NCBI RefSeq assembly: GCF_009498035.1
Contig: NZ_CP034550.1
Span: 6,696,001 to 6,760,000, forward strand
Reading direction: 5' to 3'
Length of the DNA stretch: 64,000 nt
Source of the DNA: Saccharothrix syringae
GTDB lineage: Bacteria; Actinomycetota; Actinomycetes; Mycobacteriales; Pseudonocardiaceae
Under the pieces are notes generated by a model. The model was not told where the DNA came from and searched no databases. It was given only the letters and a program-made list of their open reading frames with translations. Shown one piece after another: positions 35,258 to 43,472 of this stretch. A program made the position numbers and the translations under genes. Every line of letters begins with the position of its first letter. Positions within the stretch are counted from its first letter, which is position 1.

Positions 35258-36166
35258 ATGGCCGCAGCTCGCGACGACATGCCGGCACTCCCCAGGATGC
35301 AGTCCGGCGGCAGTCCTCAACACCTGCTCCTCACCCTGCTCGGCGACTACTGGTACGGACAGCGCGCTCCCCTGCCCTCCGCCGCGCTCGTGGCGCTGCT
35401 GGGCGAGTTCGGCATCACCGAGATCAGCGCGCGGGCCACGTTGAGCAGGCTCGCCCGCCGGGGGCTGCTGGAGCTGTCGCGGGAGGGCCGGCGCACGTCC
35501 TACGCGCTGAGCGGGCGCGCGGCCCAGGTCCTCGAAGACGGCCTGCGCCACATCGTGGCGTTCGGCGCGGCGCAGGAGCCGTGGCCGGGGTGGTGGACGG
35601 TCGCGGTGTTCTCGGTGCCCGAGGAGCAGCGGGACCTGCGCCACGCCCTGCGCACGCGGCTGAGCTGGCTCGGGTTCGCGTCCCTCTTCGACGGTGTGTG
35701 GGTCTGCCCGCACGACCGGGTCGCCGAGATCACGGCGGTGCTGTCCGAACTCGCCATCGACTCCGCCACGGTGCTGCGCGCGGAACTGGTCGACGGCAGC
35801 CCCCTCGGCGGCCACCCCATCAACGCCTGGAACCTCGACGCGCTGCGCGACGGGTACGTCGCGCTGATCGACGAGTACTCGGCCGTGCGCCTGCGGATGT
35901 CGGAGGGCCGGATCGGCACGGCCGAGGCCCTGGTGGCGCGCACGGCGCTCATGGACGCCTGGCGCCGGTTCTCCAGCCTCGACCCGGACCTGCCCGCCAC
36001 CCTGCTGCCGCGGCCGTGGCCGAGGGCGCGGGCCAAGGCGCTGTTCACGGAGCTGTACGACGGGCTGGCGCTGCTCGCCGAGCAGCGGGTGAAGCAGGTC
36101 GTCGGCCGGTACGACGAGGACGCGGCTGCCCTGGTGCGCGGACACGGCAGCGACTACGCCGGCTGA
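35258..36166 (+). CDS. PaaX-like transcriptional repressor 2
   Basis: The 302-residue protein is roughly half identical by eye to the PaaX-like protein just upstream and has the same three-domain layout (QHLLLTLLGDYWYGQ, FGITEISARATLSRLARRGLLELS, VFSVPEEQRDLRHALRTRLSWLGF, ALMDAWRRFSSLDPDLPATLLP). The pair clearly arose by tandem duplication. Its 3' end overlaps that of the convergent CapA-like gene by 13 bp. One paralogue may control the CoA-transferase operon and the other the ABC operon; this split is inference. Confidence 0.9.
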   Translation: MAAARDDMPALPRMQSGGSPQHLLLTLLGDYWYGQRAPLPSAALVALLGEFGITEISARATLSRLARRGLLELSREGRRTSYALSGRAAQVLEDGLRHIVAFGAAQEPWPGWWTVAVFSVPEEQRDLRHALRTRLSWLGFASLFDGVWVCPHDRVAEITAVLSELAIDSATVLRAELVDGSPLGGHPINAWNLDALRDGYVALIDEYSAVRLRMSEGRIGTAEALVARTALMDAWRRFSSLDPDLPATLLPRPWPRARAKALFTELYDGLALLAEQRVKQVVGRYDEDAAALVRGHGSDYAG

Positions 36167-37311
36167 GCGCGGGGCTCCCGGCCCACGCGCGGCAGGACGA
36201 CCTCGTCACCGTCCCAGTCGAACTCCGTGGCCAGGCCCGCCTCCTCGCCGATCCGCCGGACGTACTCGGCGACGGCCTCCCCACCGCCCGGGCGGGACAC
36301 CGGCACCGGCCGGCCGGACCCGTCGATCCGGCACGGCGCGAAACCGGCCGCGACGACACCCCCGCGGTCGAACCGGCAGACGGCGATGACCGTGTTCCGG
36401 CTCTCCGGGTGGAACGGGTAGAAGGGCATGTCCGGATCGGGCGCGAACCCGTACAGCTCGACGCGCCTGCGCGCCCAGTCGGCCCGTTCCGCGTTGTCGC
36501 CGCCCGTCGGCGTGAGCGCGCGGGTGACGGTCACGAAGTTGCCGAGCCCGTGGAAGATCGGGCGCCCGCGGTAGACCTCGATGCCGCGCATGATGTGCGC
36601 GTGGTGGCCGAACACGGCGTGCGCCCCCGCGTCGACGGCCGCCCGCGCGACCGGCTGCTCGTACATCGCCAGCACGGCCGGCGTGTGCCCCACCCCCTTG
36701 TGCAGGGACACGGTGACCACGTCCACCCGGGACGCGAGCGCGCGGATGTCGCGGGTCATGGCGGACAGGCTCGCCGGTTCGGCGAAGGTGTAGACGCTGG
36801 GCGGACCGCCCGGACTGGCGTGGTCCAGCTCGTAGTGCGTGAGCACCCGGACGTAGGCGCAGCCGGCCTTGCGGGAGGTGGCCCACGACTCGCGGGGCCC
36901 GACGAGGTTGTAGCTGAGCACCCCGATCCGCAGCCCGCCGCGGTCGAGCACGGCCGGTTGCCTGGCCGCGTCGAGGTCCGGTCCCGCGCCCGCCGTCGCG
37001 AGCCCGGCCGCACGCGCGTGGGCGATCGTGTCGGCCACGCCGACCGGGCCCGCGTCGTAGACGTGGTTGCCCGCGAGGGTCACCACGTGGAAGCCGGCGT
37101 CGGCCAGCGCCGCCAGCGCGGCCGGGTCCGCGGGTGGCGCCGGGACGTCCGTGCTCACCTGCGCGTCCGTCGTGCTGTGCGGGACCTCGACGTGACCGAT
37201 CACCAGGTCGCCGCGCGCGAGCGCCGGGCGGGCGGGGACGAGGAACCACGCCGGGTCCGGCTCGTCGAGCACGAGGTCCCCGACGGACAGCAGGGTCACC
37301 GGGTCAGGCAC
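36154..37311 (-). CDS. CapA-family metallophosphatase-like protein
   Basis: The 385-residue protein has the CapA/PgsA signature blocks: LLSVGDLVLDEPDP, VVTLAGNHVYDAG, and GHHAHIMRGIEVYRGRPIFHGLGNFV, which carry metal ligands of the calcineurin-like fold. It has no signal peptide or membrane helix, unlike CapA/PgsA proteins of poly-gamma-glutamate synthesis, so it is probably cytoplasmic. The GTG start overlaps the ATPase stop by 8 bp, making it the last member of the ABC operon. A role as a hydrolase acting on the imported compound is inferred. Confidence 0.82.
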   Translation of the reverse strand: MPDPVTLLSVGDLVLDEPDPAWFLVPARPALARGDLVIGHVEVPHSTTDAQVSTDVPAPPADPAALAALADAGFHVVTLAGNHVYDAGPVGVADTIAHARAAGLATAGAGPDLDAARQPAVLDRGGLRIGVLSYNLVGPRESWATSRKAGCAYVRVLTHYELDHASPGGPPSVYTFAEPASLSAMTRDIRALASRVDVVTVSLHKGVGHTPAVLAMYEQPVARAAVDAGAHAVFGHHAHIMRGIEVYRGRPIFHGLGNFVTVTRALTPTGGDNAERADWARRRVELYGFAPDPDMPFYPFHPESRNTVIAVCRFDRGGVVAAGFAPCRIDGSGRPVPVSRPGGGEAVAEYVRRIGEEAGLATEFDWDGDEVVLPRVGREPRAQPA

Positions 37312-38119
37312 CGGTCCCCCCTTCCCGCGCGGTGGCGCGCTGCTGGGTGTAGCGGGACAGGAACGCGCGCAACCGGTCCGACGTGCCCTCGCCGAGCACG
37401 CCGGCGACCGGGCCCTGGTCGACGACCCGGCCGCGGTCCATGAACACGAAGCGGTCGGCCACCTCCAGCGCGAAGGCGATCTCGTGCGTGACGATGACCA
37501 TCGTGAGCCCGGCGGCCGCCAGGTCCCCGATCACGGCCAGCACCTCGTCGACCAGCTCGGGGTCGAGCGCGCTGGTCGGTTCGTCGAGCAGCATGATGCG
37601 CGGCCGGGTCGCCAGCGCCCTGGCGATCGCCACCCGCTGCTGCTGCCCCCCGGAGAGCTGCCCCGGGTGCGCCTCGGCCTTCTCGGCCAGCCCGACCCTG
37701 CCCAGCAGCTCCATGGTCCGTTCCCGCGCCTGCTCCCGGCTGCGGCCGTGCACCCGCACCTGCGCCTCGGTGACGTTGCGCGCCACGGTCCAGTGCGGGA
37801 AGAGCTGGAACTGCTGGAAGACCATGCCCATCCGGCGTCGTTGCTCCGCCACCCGGCGCGGCGGGAGGGGGCGCAGCCGGCCACCGGCGCGTTCGTAGCC
37901 CAGCAGGTCGCCGTCCAGGTACATGGCCCCGCTGTCGATCGGCTCCAACTGGTGCACGCACCGCACGAGGGTGGACTTGCCGGAGCCGGACGGCCCGATG
38001 ACGGCGACCACCTCGCCCTGCGCCACGTCCAGGCTGACCCCGTCGAGCGCCGCGTGCGCGCCGAAGCTGCGCCGGATGTTCCTGACGCTCAGCACCGGAC
38101 CGCCGGTGACCGCGCTCAT
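37304..38119 (-). CDS. Polar amino acid-type ABC transporter ATPase
   Basis: The 271-residue ATPase has Walker A GPSGSGKST, the Q-loop MVFQQFQLFPHWTV, signature LSGGQQQRVAIARAL, Walker B RIMLLDEPTSALDPE and switch His in VTHE. Sequence style is of the GlnQ/HisP family. The ATG overlaps the permease stop (ATGA) and its own stop overlaps the CapA-like gene, so all four genes are translated together. Confidence 0.93.
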   Translation of the reverse strand: MSAVTGGPVLSVRNIRRSFGAHAALDGVSLDVAQGEVVAVIGPSGSGKSTLVRCVHQLEPIDSGAMYLDGDLLGYERAGGRLRPLPPRRVAEQRRRMGMVFQQFQLFPHWTVARNVTEAQVRVHGRSREQARERTMELLGRVGLAEKAEAHPGQLSGGQQQRVAIARALATRPRIMLLDEPTSALDPELVDEVLAVIGDLAAAGLTMVIVTHEIAFALEVADRFVFMDRGRVVDQGPVAGVLGEGTSDRLRAFLSRYTQQRATAREGGTGA

Positions 38120-38991
38120 GCCGACCACTCCCGCCGCCCCCTGCCGAACCGGCGTTCGAGGCGCTGCTGCAGCAACGAGAGCGCGGTGACCACGACCAGG
38201 TACCAGGAGCAGGCCACGATCAGCATCGGGACGATCTCGTAGGTCCGGTTGTAGACGGTCTGCACCGCGTGCAGCAGGTCGGTCATGGCGATGACGCTCA
38301 CCAGCGACGTCCCCTTCAGCAGCGAGATGAACTGGCTGCCGCTCGGCGGGATGATCACGCGCATCGCCTGGGGCAGGACCACGCGGAGGAAGGTCTGCCC
38401 GCCGGTGAAGCCCATGGCCATCGCCGCGTCCCGCTGACCGGGGTCCACCGAGAGGATGCCCGCGCGGACGACCTCCCCCATGTACGCGGCCTCGTGCAGG
38501 GTCAGCCCGATCAACGCGGCGGTCAGCGGCGTGATCAGGTCGTTCGTCGACCACGACTGGAACGTCGGCCCGAACGGCACGCCGATCGACAGGCGCGGCA
38601 GCAGGTAGGCCAGGTTGAACCAGAACAGCAGCTGCACCAGCGGCGGGATGCCGCGGAACAGTCCGGTGTAGAGGGTGCACGCCCACCGCACCGGGCCGAA
38701 GTCGGCCAGCCGGCCGAGGGCGAGCAGCACCCCGAGCGCCGAACCGGCGACCATGGTGACCACCGTGAGGAGCACCGAGGTCCCCAGGCCCGCCAGCACG
38801 TTCCGGTCGAACAGGTGGTCGGCCACGACCGGCCACCCGAACCGGTCGTTGTGCGTGACGAACCAGGCGGCCTGCGCCGCGAGGACGGCGAGGACCGCGC
38901 CGAGCAGCCAGCGCAGCGGCCGCGGGCGGTGGCGCGCGGTGGCGACGTCGACGTCCGGGGCGCCGCGGGGCGTGGTGGCGGTGGCGGTCAC
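38116..38991 (-). CDS. Polar amino acid-type ABC transporter permease
   Basis: The 291-residue protein has about five to six membrane helices and the family-3 permease motif (GIPPLVQLLFWFNLAYLLP, LTLHEAAYMGEVVRAGILSVDPGQRDAAMAMGFTGGQTFLRVVLPQAMRVIIPP). The GTG start overlaps the stop of the binding-protein gene (GTGA). A single permease gene implies a homodimeric channel. Confidence 0.92.
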   Translation of the reverse strand: MTATATTPRGAPDVDVATARHRPRPLRWLLGAVLAVLAAQAAWFVTHNDRFGWPVVADHLFDRNVLAGLGTSVLLTVVTMVAGSALGVLLALGRLADFGPVRWACTLYTGLFRGIPPLVQLLFWFNLAYLLPRLSIGVPFGPTFQSWSTNDLITPLTAALIGLTLHEAAYMGEVVRAGILSVDPGQRDAAMAMGFTGGQTFLRVVLPQAMRVIIPPSGSQFISLLKGTSLVSVIAMTDLLHAVQTVYNRTYEIVPMLIVACSWYLVVVTALSLLQQRLERRFGRGRREWSA

Positions 38992-39887
38992 CGGCCGGCC
39001 GCCGTGTTGAGCCCGGGTTTGTCCACCTTCGCGTTCTGCAGGCCGTACCGCTCCATGATCCGGTCGTACTCGCCGTTGGCGAAGACCTCCTGGAACGCCT
39101 CGTGCACGACCGGTCCGAGGCCGCTCGACTTCGGCACCAGCATGGCCAGCTCGTCGACGCCGGCACCCTGCTCGTCGGTCTGCGTCACGTAGGTGAAGTC
39201 GTCCTTCGCGGCGGCCAGCGCGTCGATCGCGGCGCTCTCGGTCATGCCCGCGGCGTCGGCCCGGCCGGACCGCGCGGCCAGGATCGTGCCGTTCGTGTCG
39301 GCCAGCCCGATGAACTCCACGGCCGGCTTGCCCGCCTTCGCGCACCAGTCGGTCAGCCTGGCGATCTGGTCCTCGACGATGCTGCCGGACACGGCCGCGA
39401 CCCGCTTGCCGCACAGCTCGTCGCTGGCCTTGACGCCGCCGGGGCCGGACTTCGGGACGAGGTAGGCGGTCCTGGTGACCATCCAGACGATGGCGTCGAA
39501 CTGCTCTTCCCGCTCCGCGGTGTCCTTCACCGGGCCGTTGAACGCGTCGTAGCGGCCCGACAGCATGCCGGACAGCGCCGCGGGCAGCCCCGGCACGACG
39601 ACGGTCTCCGTCCGGACGCCCAGCACCTCGCCGAGGGCCTGCTGCAGGTCGCGGTCGAGGCCGGTGACCGTGGTGCCGTCCGCACCGACGACCCGGTACG
39701 GCGGGTGCGAGTCGCCGGCGAAGCGGATCACCCCGGACTCCTTGAACCGCTGGGGAAGCTGCTCGTGGCGGTCGCCGCTCGCGCCCCCGGCGGGGCTCCG
39801 GGCGCCGTCCGGGGCGCCGCCACAACCCGACGCGGCGACGAGCACCGCGGCCAGCACGGGGAGGAGGGGTCTACGAGACTTGAGCAT
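38988..39887 (-). CDS. Family-3 solute-binding lipoprotein
   Basis: The 299-residue protein has a lipoprotein signal with lipobox VAASGC and a periplasmic-binding fold of the amino-acid type (IRFAGDSHPPYRVVGADG, TGLDRDLQQALGEVLGV, RYDAFNGPVKDTAEREEQFDAIVWMVTRTAYLV). The ligand is probably an amino acid or a small polar carboxylate. ATG 39887 was chosen for the lipoprotein signal and GGGAG about five bases upstream. It leads the operon with permease, ATPase and CapA-like gene. Confidence 0.9.
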   Translation of the reverse strand: MLKSRRPLLPVLAAVLVAASGCGGAPDGARSPAGGASGDRHEQLPQRFKESGVIRFAGDSHPPYRVVGADGTTVTGLDRDLQQALGEVLGVRTETVVVPGLPAALSGMLSGRYDAFNGPVKDTAEREEQFDAIVWMVTRTAYLVPKSGPGGVKASDELCGKRVAAVSGSIVEDQIARLTDWCAKAGKPAVEFIGLADTNGTILAARSGRADAAGMTESAAIDALAAAKDDFTYVTQTDEQGAGVDELAMLVPKSSGLGPVVHEAFQEVFANGEYDRIMERYGLQNAKVDKPGLNTAAGR

Positions 39888-39904
39888 CGGTGCTCCCGTC
39901 ATCG

Positions 39905-39948
39905 ATATAACCGCATCTACTGTGCGGTCGTAAGAAATAGTGTCTAAC
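39905..39948 (-). promoter_or_regulatory. Promoter and candidate operator of the ABC/CapA operon
   Basis: On the reverse strand TTACGA (39933-39928) and TTATAT (39910-39905) are separated by 17 bases. The overlapping forward-strand sequence GTCGTAAGAAATAG continues to AGTGTCTAAC (39940-39949). GTCGTAAGA recurs before the secreted hydrolase gene and AGTGTCTA recurs before the second PaaX gene. Confidence 0.55.
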
Positions 39949-40007
39949 GTTGGCGCCGAGCCGTGTCAAGGCCGACCGCACCGCCGACGTGGTCGGCCCA
40001 GGGTTCG

Positions 40008-41366
40008 TCAGCCCGCGAACGGCCGGTTGAACACGGGTGGGGCGTAGTCGACGTACCGGCCGTCGCCCGCGAGCCCGTTCATGGCGCGGGGCGAGAGGTC
40101 GGGCCAGTCGCCCGTCCGCAACCGGTGCCACACCCGGTCGATCGCGGCGACCTGCTCGCCGACGGTGAACGTGCAGTGCCCGGCCGTCCGCACGTACGCC
40201 TGGCGCACGAGCCGGCCGTTGCCCTCGCGGCGGGCCAGCGCCTCGTAGGACTGCTGCTGCGCCACGGTCGAGATCTGGTCACCGAGCCCGTTGACGGTGA
40301 GGACCGGTACGCGCACGTCACCCGTGAACACGATGCCCGCGGACAGGTACGACACCGCGGCGGGGTCGGCGGCGACGCGGGGAGCCGCGGCCAACCGCCC
40401 GAGGTCGGCGCGCAGGTCCAGCCCGGCTTCGGCGTACAGCCGCGCGACGGCCAGCTGTTGGCCGGGCTCGGCCAGCGCGAGTTGCCGGCCGTAGTCGACC
40501 CCCGTGTTCCAGGAGGGGTTCCCGCCCGCCAGCTGTTCGATGGCGCGCCTGCTGCTCATGGCCTGCCCGATGTAGGGCAGCGGACCACCCGCCAACGCCT
40601 GGTACATGCCGTTCTCGATGCCCTCCGCGTCCCACCACGCCGGCACCGGCGGCGTGGTGCCGTCCGCCGCGAGCCCCCAGCCCGGGAGTTGGCCGATGGC
40701 GGACGCGAGCGCGATGCGCGCCCGCCCCTCCGCCGTGGACTGCGCCCCGGCGAGGGCCGAGATCCACTGCTGCCGCGCACCGGCGACGTCGGCGGGGATG
40801 CCGGTCACGGGCAGGGCGTCGTCGGGGAACAGCAGCGTTTTCAGCGCGAACACGGTGTCGAGCTTCTGGTTCCACTGCCCGACCGAACCACCGAGCCCGC
40901 CGCAGAACGGCACGGCGGCGTCGAACAGGCCGGGGTGGACCTGCGCGGCACCCGCGGCCACGAACCCGCCCATCGAGCGGCCTTCGGCGACCGCCCACCG
41001 CGCGGGCCCGAACGCCGCCTCGAAACGCCCGAGCGCGGCGGCCTGGTTGTCGATCGCCCGGGCGATGCGCCACCCGGTGACGGCCCTGGTCGTGCCGCCC
41101 ACGGCGTAGCCGCGCCGGACCAGCTCCCCGGTCAGCGGCGTGGTCAGGCCGCCGTCGGCGAAGTCCAGGTCGACCAGCACCACGCCGTTCCACCGGCGCG
41201 GCTTGGCGAACTGGTACGGGGTGCCGTCGGGGAGCTGCCCCGACACGCAGGCCGCCGTTTCGAGGCACGGCACCGCGTCCGGTGGTGCGGCAACCGCGGC
41301 GGGGGCACCGGCCACCAGCACCGACGCGGCTGCCAGCACGGCGCCGAGGTTGCGCACTGCGGACAT
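40008..41366 (-). CDS. Secreted alpha/beta hydrolase
   Basis: The 452-residue protein has a signal peptide (ending AAVAA) and an alpha/beta-hydrolase fold with the nucleophile elbow GRSMGG, an acid region in VPVLTVNGLGDQIS and a His in RTAGHCTFT. Family-specific function is not clear; secreted relatives are annotated as lipases, esterases or peptidases. It is the next gene behind the ABC operon on the same strand but has its own promoter region, which shares the GTCGTAAGA element with that operon. It may release the imported compound from an ester or peptide outside the cell. Confidence 0.8.
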   Translation of the reverse strand: MSAVRNLGAVLAAASVLVAGAPAAVAAPPDAVPCLETAACVSGQLPDGTPYQFAKPRRWNGVVLVDLDFADGGLTTPLTGELVRRGYAVGGTTRAVTGWRIARAIDNQAAALGRFEAAFGPARWAVAEGRSMGGFVAAGAAQVHPGLFDAAVPFCGGLGGSVGQWNQKLDTVFALKTLLFPDDALPVTGIPADVAGARQQWISALAGAQSTAEGRARIALASAIGQLPGWGLAADGTTPPVPAWWDAEGIENGMYQALAGGPLPYIGQAMSSRRAIEQLAGGNPSWNTGVDYGRQLALAEPGQQLAVARLYAEAGLDLRADLGRLAAAPRVAADPAAVSYLSAGIVFTGDVRVPVLTVNGLGDQISTVAQQQSYEALARREGNGRLVRQAYVRTAGHCTFTVGEQVAAIDRVWHRLRTGDWPDLSPRAMNGLAGDGRYVDYAPPVFNRPFAG

Positions 41367-41504
41367 CGGGGTCTCCAGTCTCGCTCGAAGGTCGGCGTCA
41401 CGAGCAGACCCATGATGTGCTCCTGCGACAACGACCGTCAATGATTATGTCTTACGACTGTCGAGCGAGGTGGCGTCGCGCACGCGGGCACCGGTGACGG
41501 CCGT

Positions 41505-41837
41505 TCACAGTCGGCGGCGACCCCGGCCCCGGAGTCGGGCGCGGAGCGCGGCGTACCGGGCCCCGGTGCCCAGGTGCCGCTCCCGCCGGGCTCGCACGCG
41601 GCCCTGCCGGGCGCCGTGGCGCCCGCGGCCGGACGACGGGCCGTGGACGTGCTCCTCGCCCTCGAACACCCGCCGCCGGTCGCGTCCGGCCAGTGGCACG
41701 TGGATGCGTTCGCGGGTGGGCGCCTCCGGTGCGCGGACGGCGGGCAGGCCGAGGTCGTCGACCACCCAGAGCGCTTCACGGACGGTGCCGGACCCCGGGC
41801 GGTCGGCGGGCAGGGCGGTACGGCGGAGGTCGCTCAT
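41505..41837 (-). CDS. Hypothetical protein, arginine-rich
   Basis: A 110-residue frame starts MSDLRRTALPADRPG, continues EALWVVDDLGLPAVRAPEAP and IHVPLAGRDRRRVFEGEEH, and ends in an Arg-rich tail. Its codons end almost entirely in G/C, arguing for real coding. The Shine-Dalgarno match is poor and I recognise no family. It could be a decayed gene. Confidence 0.35.
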   Translation of the reverse strand: MSDLRRTALPADRPGSGTVREALWVVDDLGLPAVRAPEAPTRERIHVPLAGRDRRRVFEGEEHVHGPSSGRGRHGARQGRVRARRERHLGTGARYAALRARLRGRGRRRL

Positions 41838-42321
41838 GGTTTCGGTGGACTCCAGTGCTCGTGCGGGAGGCGTGGTGCACCGCCTCGGGACCAGTGGTGT
41901 GCGGCCCGCACCGATTCCGCGGTGCGGGCTTCGAACGGCACGGCGGAGGGCGGCGGGGAGGAACTCGAACCCGCCGTCGGCCTCTCCGGGCGTCACTGGT
42001 CACTGCTGCACGTCGACCATGATGCCCAGCCCGCGACCGCCGGGCAACAGGTTTTCGGCGCGATCCGGCCGCCCGGCCCCCGAGAATTCCACCACAGAGA
42101 TTCCTGATGAGGACTTAAGAATTGAATAAGTGACCGGAGCCACCGTGAGCGGAGACACAAAAAGCCGTAGTTGACGCCATCAGCGCAGGTCAGAGTCACA
42201 AGAAAACAAAAGTTCCCCCTCCGTTCACTCGAATGGATTATATTCACGCCCAACCCCGCCGGTCTTATCGTTCGTCCGCCAGAAACAAGCAACGAATACG
42301 ACCGACCAGGAGTGAACCCCC
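41838..42321. other. Intergenic region, AT-rich towards the secreted beta-propeller gene
   Basis: No gene is evident. The DNA from about 42100 is much richer in A/T than its surroundings and contains TATATT at 42239-42244, a possible -10 element for the following gene, without a clear -35 partner. Confidence 0.35.
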
Positions 42322-43359
42322 ATGCGCATGAACCCCCGGACCCGGTGGACCGCCCCCGTGCTGGCCGTGACCGCGATCCTGCTCGCCTCCGCCGCCGCGC
42401 CGGCGAGCGCCGCGACCACCACCGCGCTCGGCGCCCCGCAGGTCGTTCCGATCCCCGACAGCCAGGTGCGGTGGTACGCCAACGACTCGACCTTCCCGTA
42501 CCTGCCCGACGCCGCGGGCACGGCGAACCTCGCGTTCTGGGTCGACGGCGTGGACTACCGCAGCACCGGGCAGACGCTCGACACGATGAGCCCGGTCGAC
42601 CCGACGACCGCCGTGCTCGGCGCCGGACCCCGGGGGAGCTTCGACGGCAACGGCGCGTGGCTGTTCCAGGCGGTGCGCGACCCCGGGGACCCGTCGGGGG
42701 CCATCTACGGCTTCTACCACGCCGAGGACCACGTCTTCGCCGACGGCGTGACCGGCTACGAGTACAACTCCACCGGCCTGGCGGTCTCGACCGACGACGG
42801 CGTCACCTGGACCAAGAAGGGGCAGATCATCGGCACGCCCCAGCCCCAGAAGGCCCAGAACGGCGGCTACGAGATCAACTCGGTGGTCTACGACCCGGTC
42901 GGCAAGCGGTGGTTGGGCATCGGGCACGGCGTCGCCTACGCCTCGACCGACCCCGGTGCCGCGCCCGGTACCTGGAAGGGCTGGGACGGCAGCGCCTTCA
43001 CCGTGCCCATGCCCACCGCCACCGACGCCGGGAAGCTCAAGCCCCTGTCCACCCTGGGCTCCGACATCTCCGGCAGTGACCTCACCTGGAACACCCACCT
43101 CGACCGGTTCGTCCTGCTCTACCAGAACTGGGGCGACGACACCCACGTGTACGCGAAGACCAGCACCGACGGCATCACCTGGGGCCCGGCCACCACGCTG
43201 CTCACCGCCGACGCGGGCAAGACCGTCGGCTACCCGCAGCTCATCGGCGCCTCCAGCAGCGAGACCGGGCAGCAGGCCACGCTGGTCTACGAGCAGTGGC
43301 CCTCCACCACCGGCCGCAACCGCGACATGATCGAGCGCACCGTCCAGTTCACCGGCTGA
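42322..43359 (+). CDS. Secreted beta-propeller protein (sialidase/GH43-like fold)
   Basis: The 345-residue protein has a signal peptide ending ASAA. The repeated patterns LAVSTDDGVTWTKKGQII, VAYASTDPGAAPGTWKGW, and AKTSTDGITWGPATTLL resemble Asp-box (S-x-D-x-G-x-T-W) turns of sialidase-type propellers and GH43-like enzymes. No clear catalytic set can be named. It is followed by a terminator and a reverse-strand ROK regulator. The function may be glycan binding or hydrolysis. AGGAG lies nine bases before the first ATG; ATG 42328 is an alternative. Confidence 0.72.
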   Translation: MRMNPRTRWTAPVLAVTAILLASAAAPASAATTTALGAPQVVPIPDSQVRWYANDSTFPYLPDAAGTANLAFWVDGVDYRSTGQTLDTMSPVDPTTAVLGAGPRGSFDGNGAWLFQAVRDPGDPSGAIYGFYHAEDHVFADGVTGYEYNSTGLAVSTDDGVTWTKKGQIIGTPQPQKAQNGGYEINSVVYDPVGKRWLGIGHGVAYASTDPGAAPGTWKGWDGSAFTVPMPTATDAGKLKPLSTLGSDISGSDLTWNTHLDRFVLLYQNWGDDTHVYAKTSTDGITWGPATTLLTADAGKTVGYPQLIGASSSETGQQATLVYEQWPSTTGRNRDMIERTVQFTG

Positions 43360-43374
43360 CACCCCGTCGCCAGG

Positions 43375-43406
43375 ACCGGCCCCGCCGCTCGACCGGCGGG
43401 GCCGGT
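43375..43406. terminator. Bidirectional hairpin between propeller and ROK genes
   Basis: ACCGGCCCCGCCG (43375-43387) and CGGCGGGGCCGGT (43394-43406) form a perfect 13-bp stem with a 6-base loop between convergent genes. Confidence 0.75.
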
Positions 43407-43472
43407 GGCCACCCGCCGGACGGACGGCGGGACCGAGCGCGCCCGCACCGGGGCCGGGTCGCCGACCCGCGG

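Noticed and set aside
42215..42244. Full promoter for the secreted propeller gene
   Set aside because: TATATT is a fair -10 element, but no -35 hexamer occurs at a suitable distance, so only the AT-rich region is reported.
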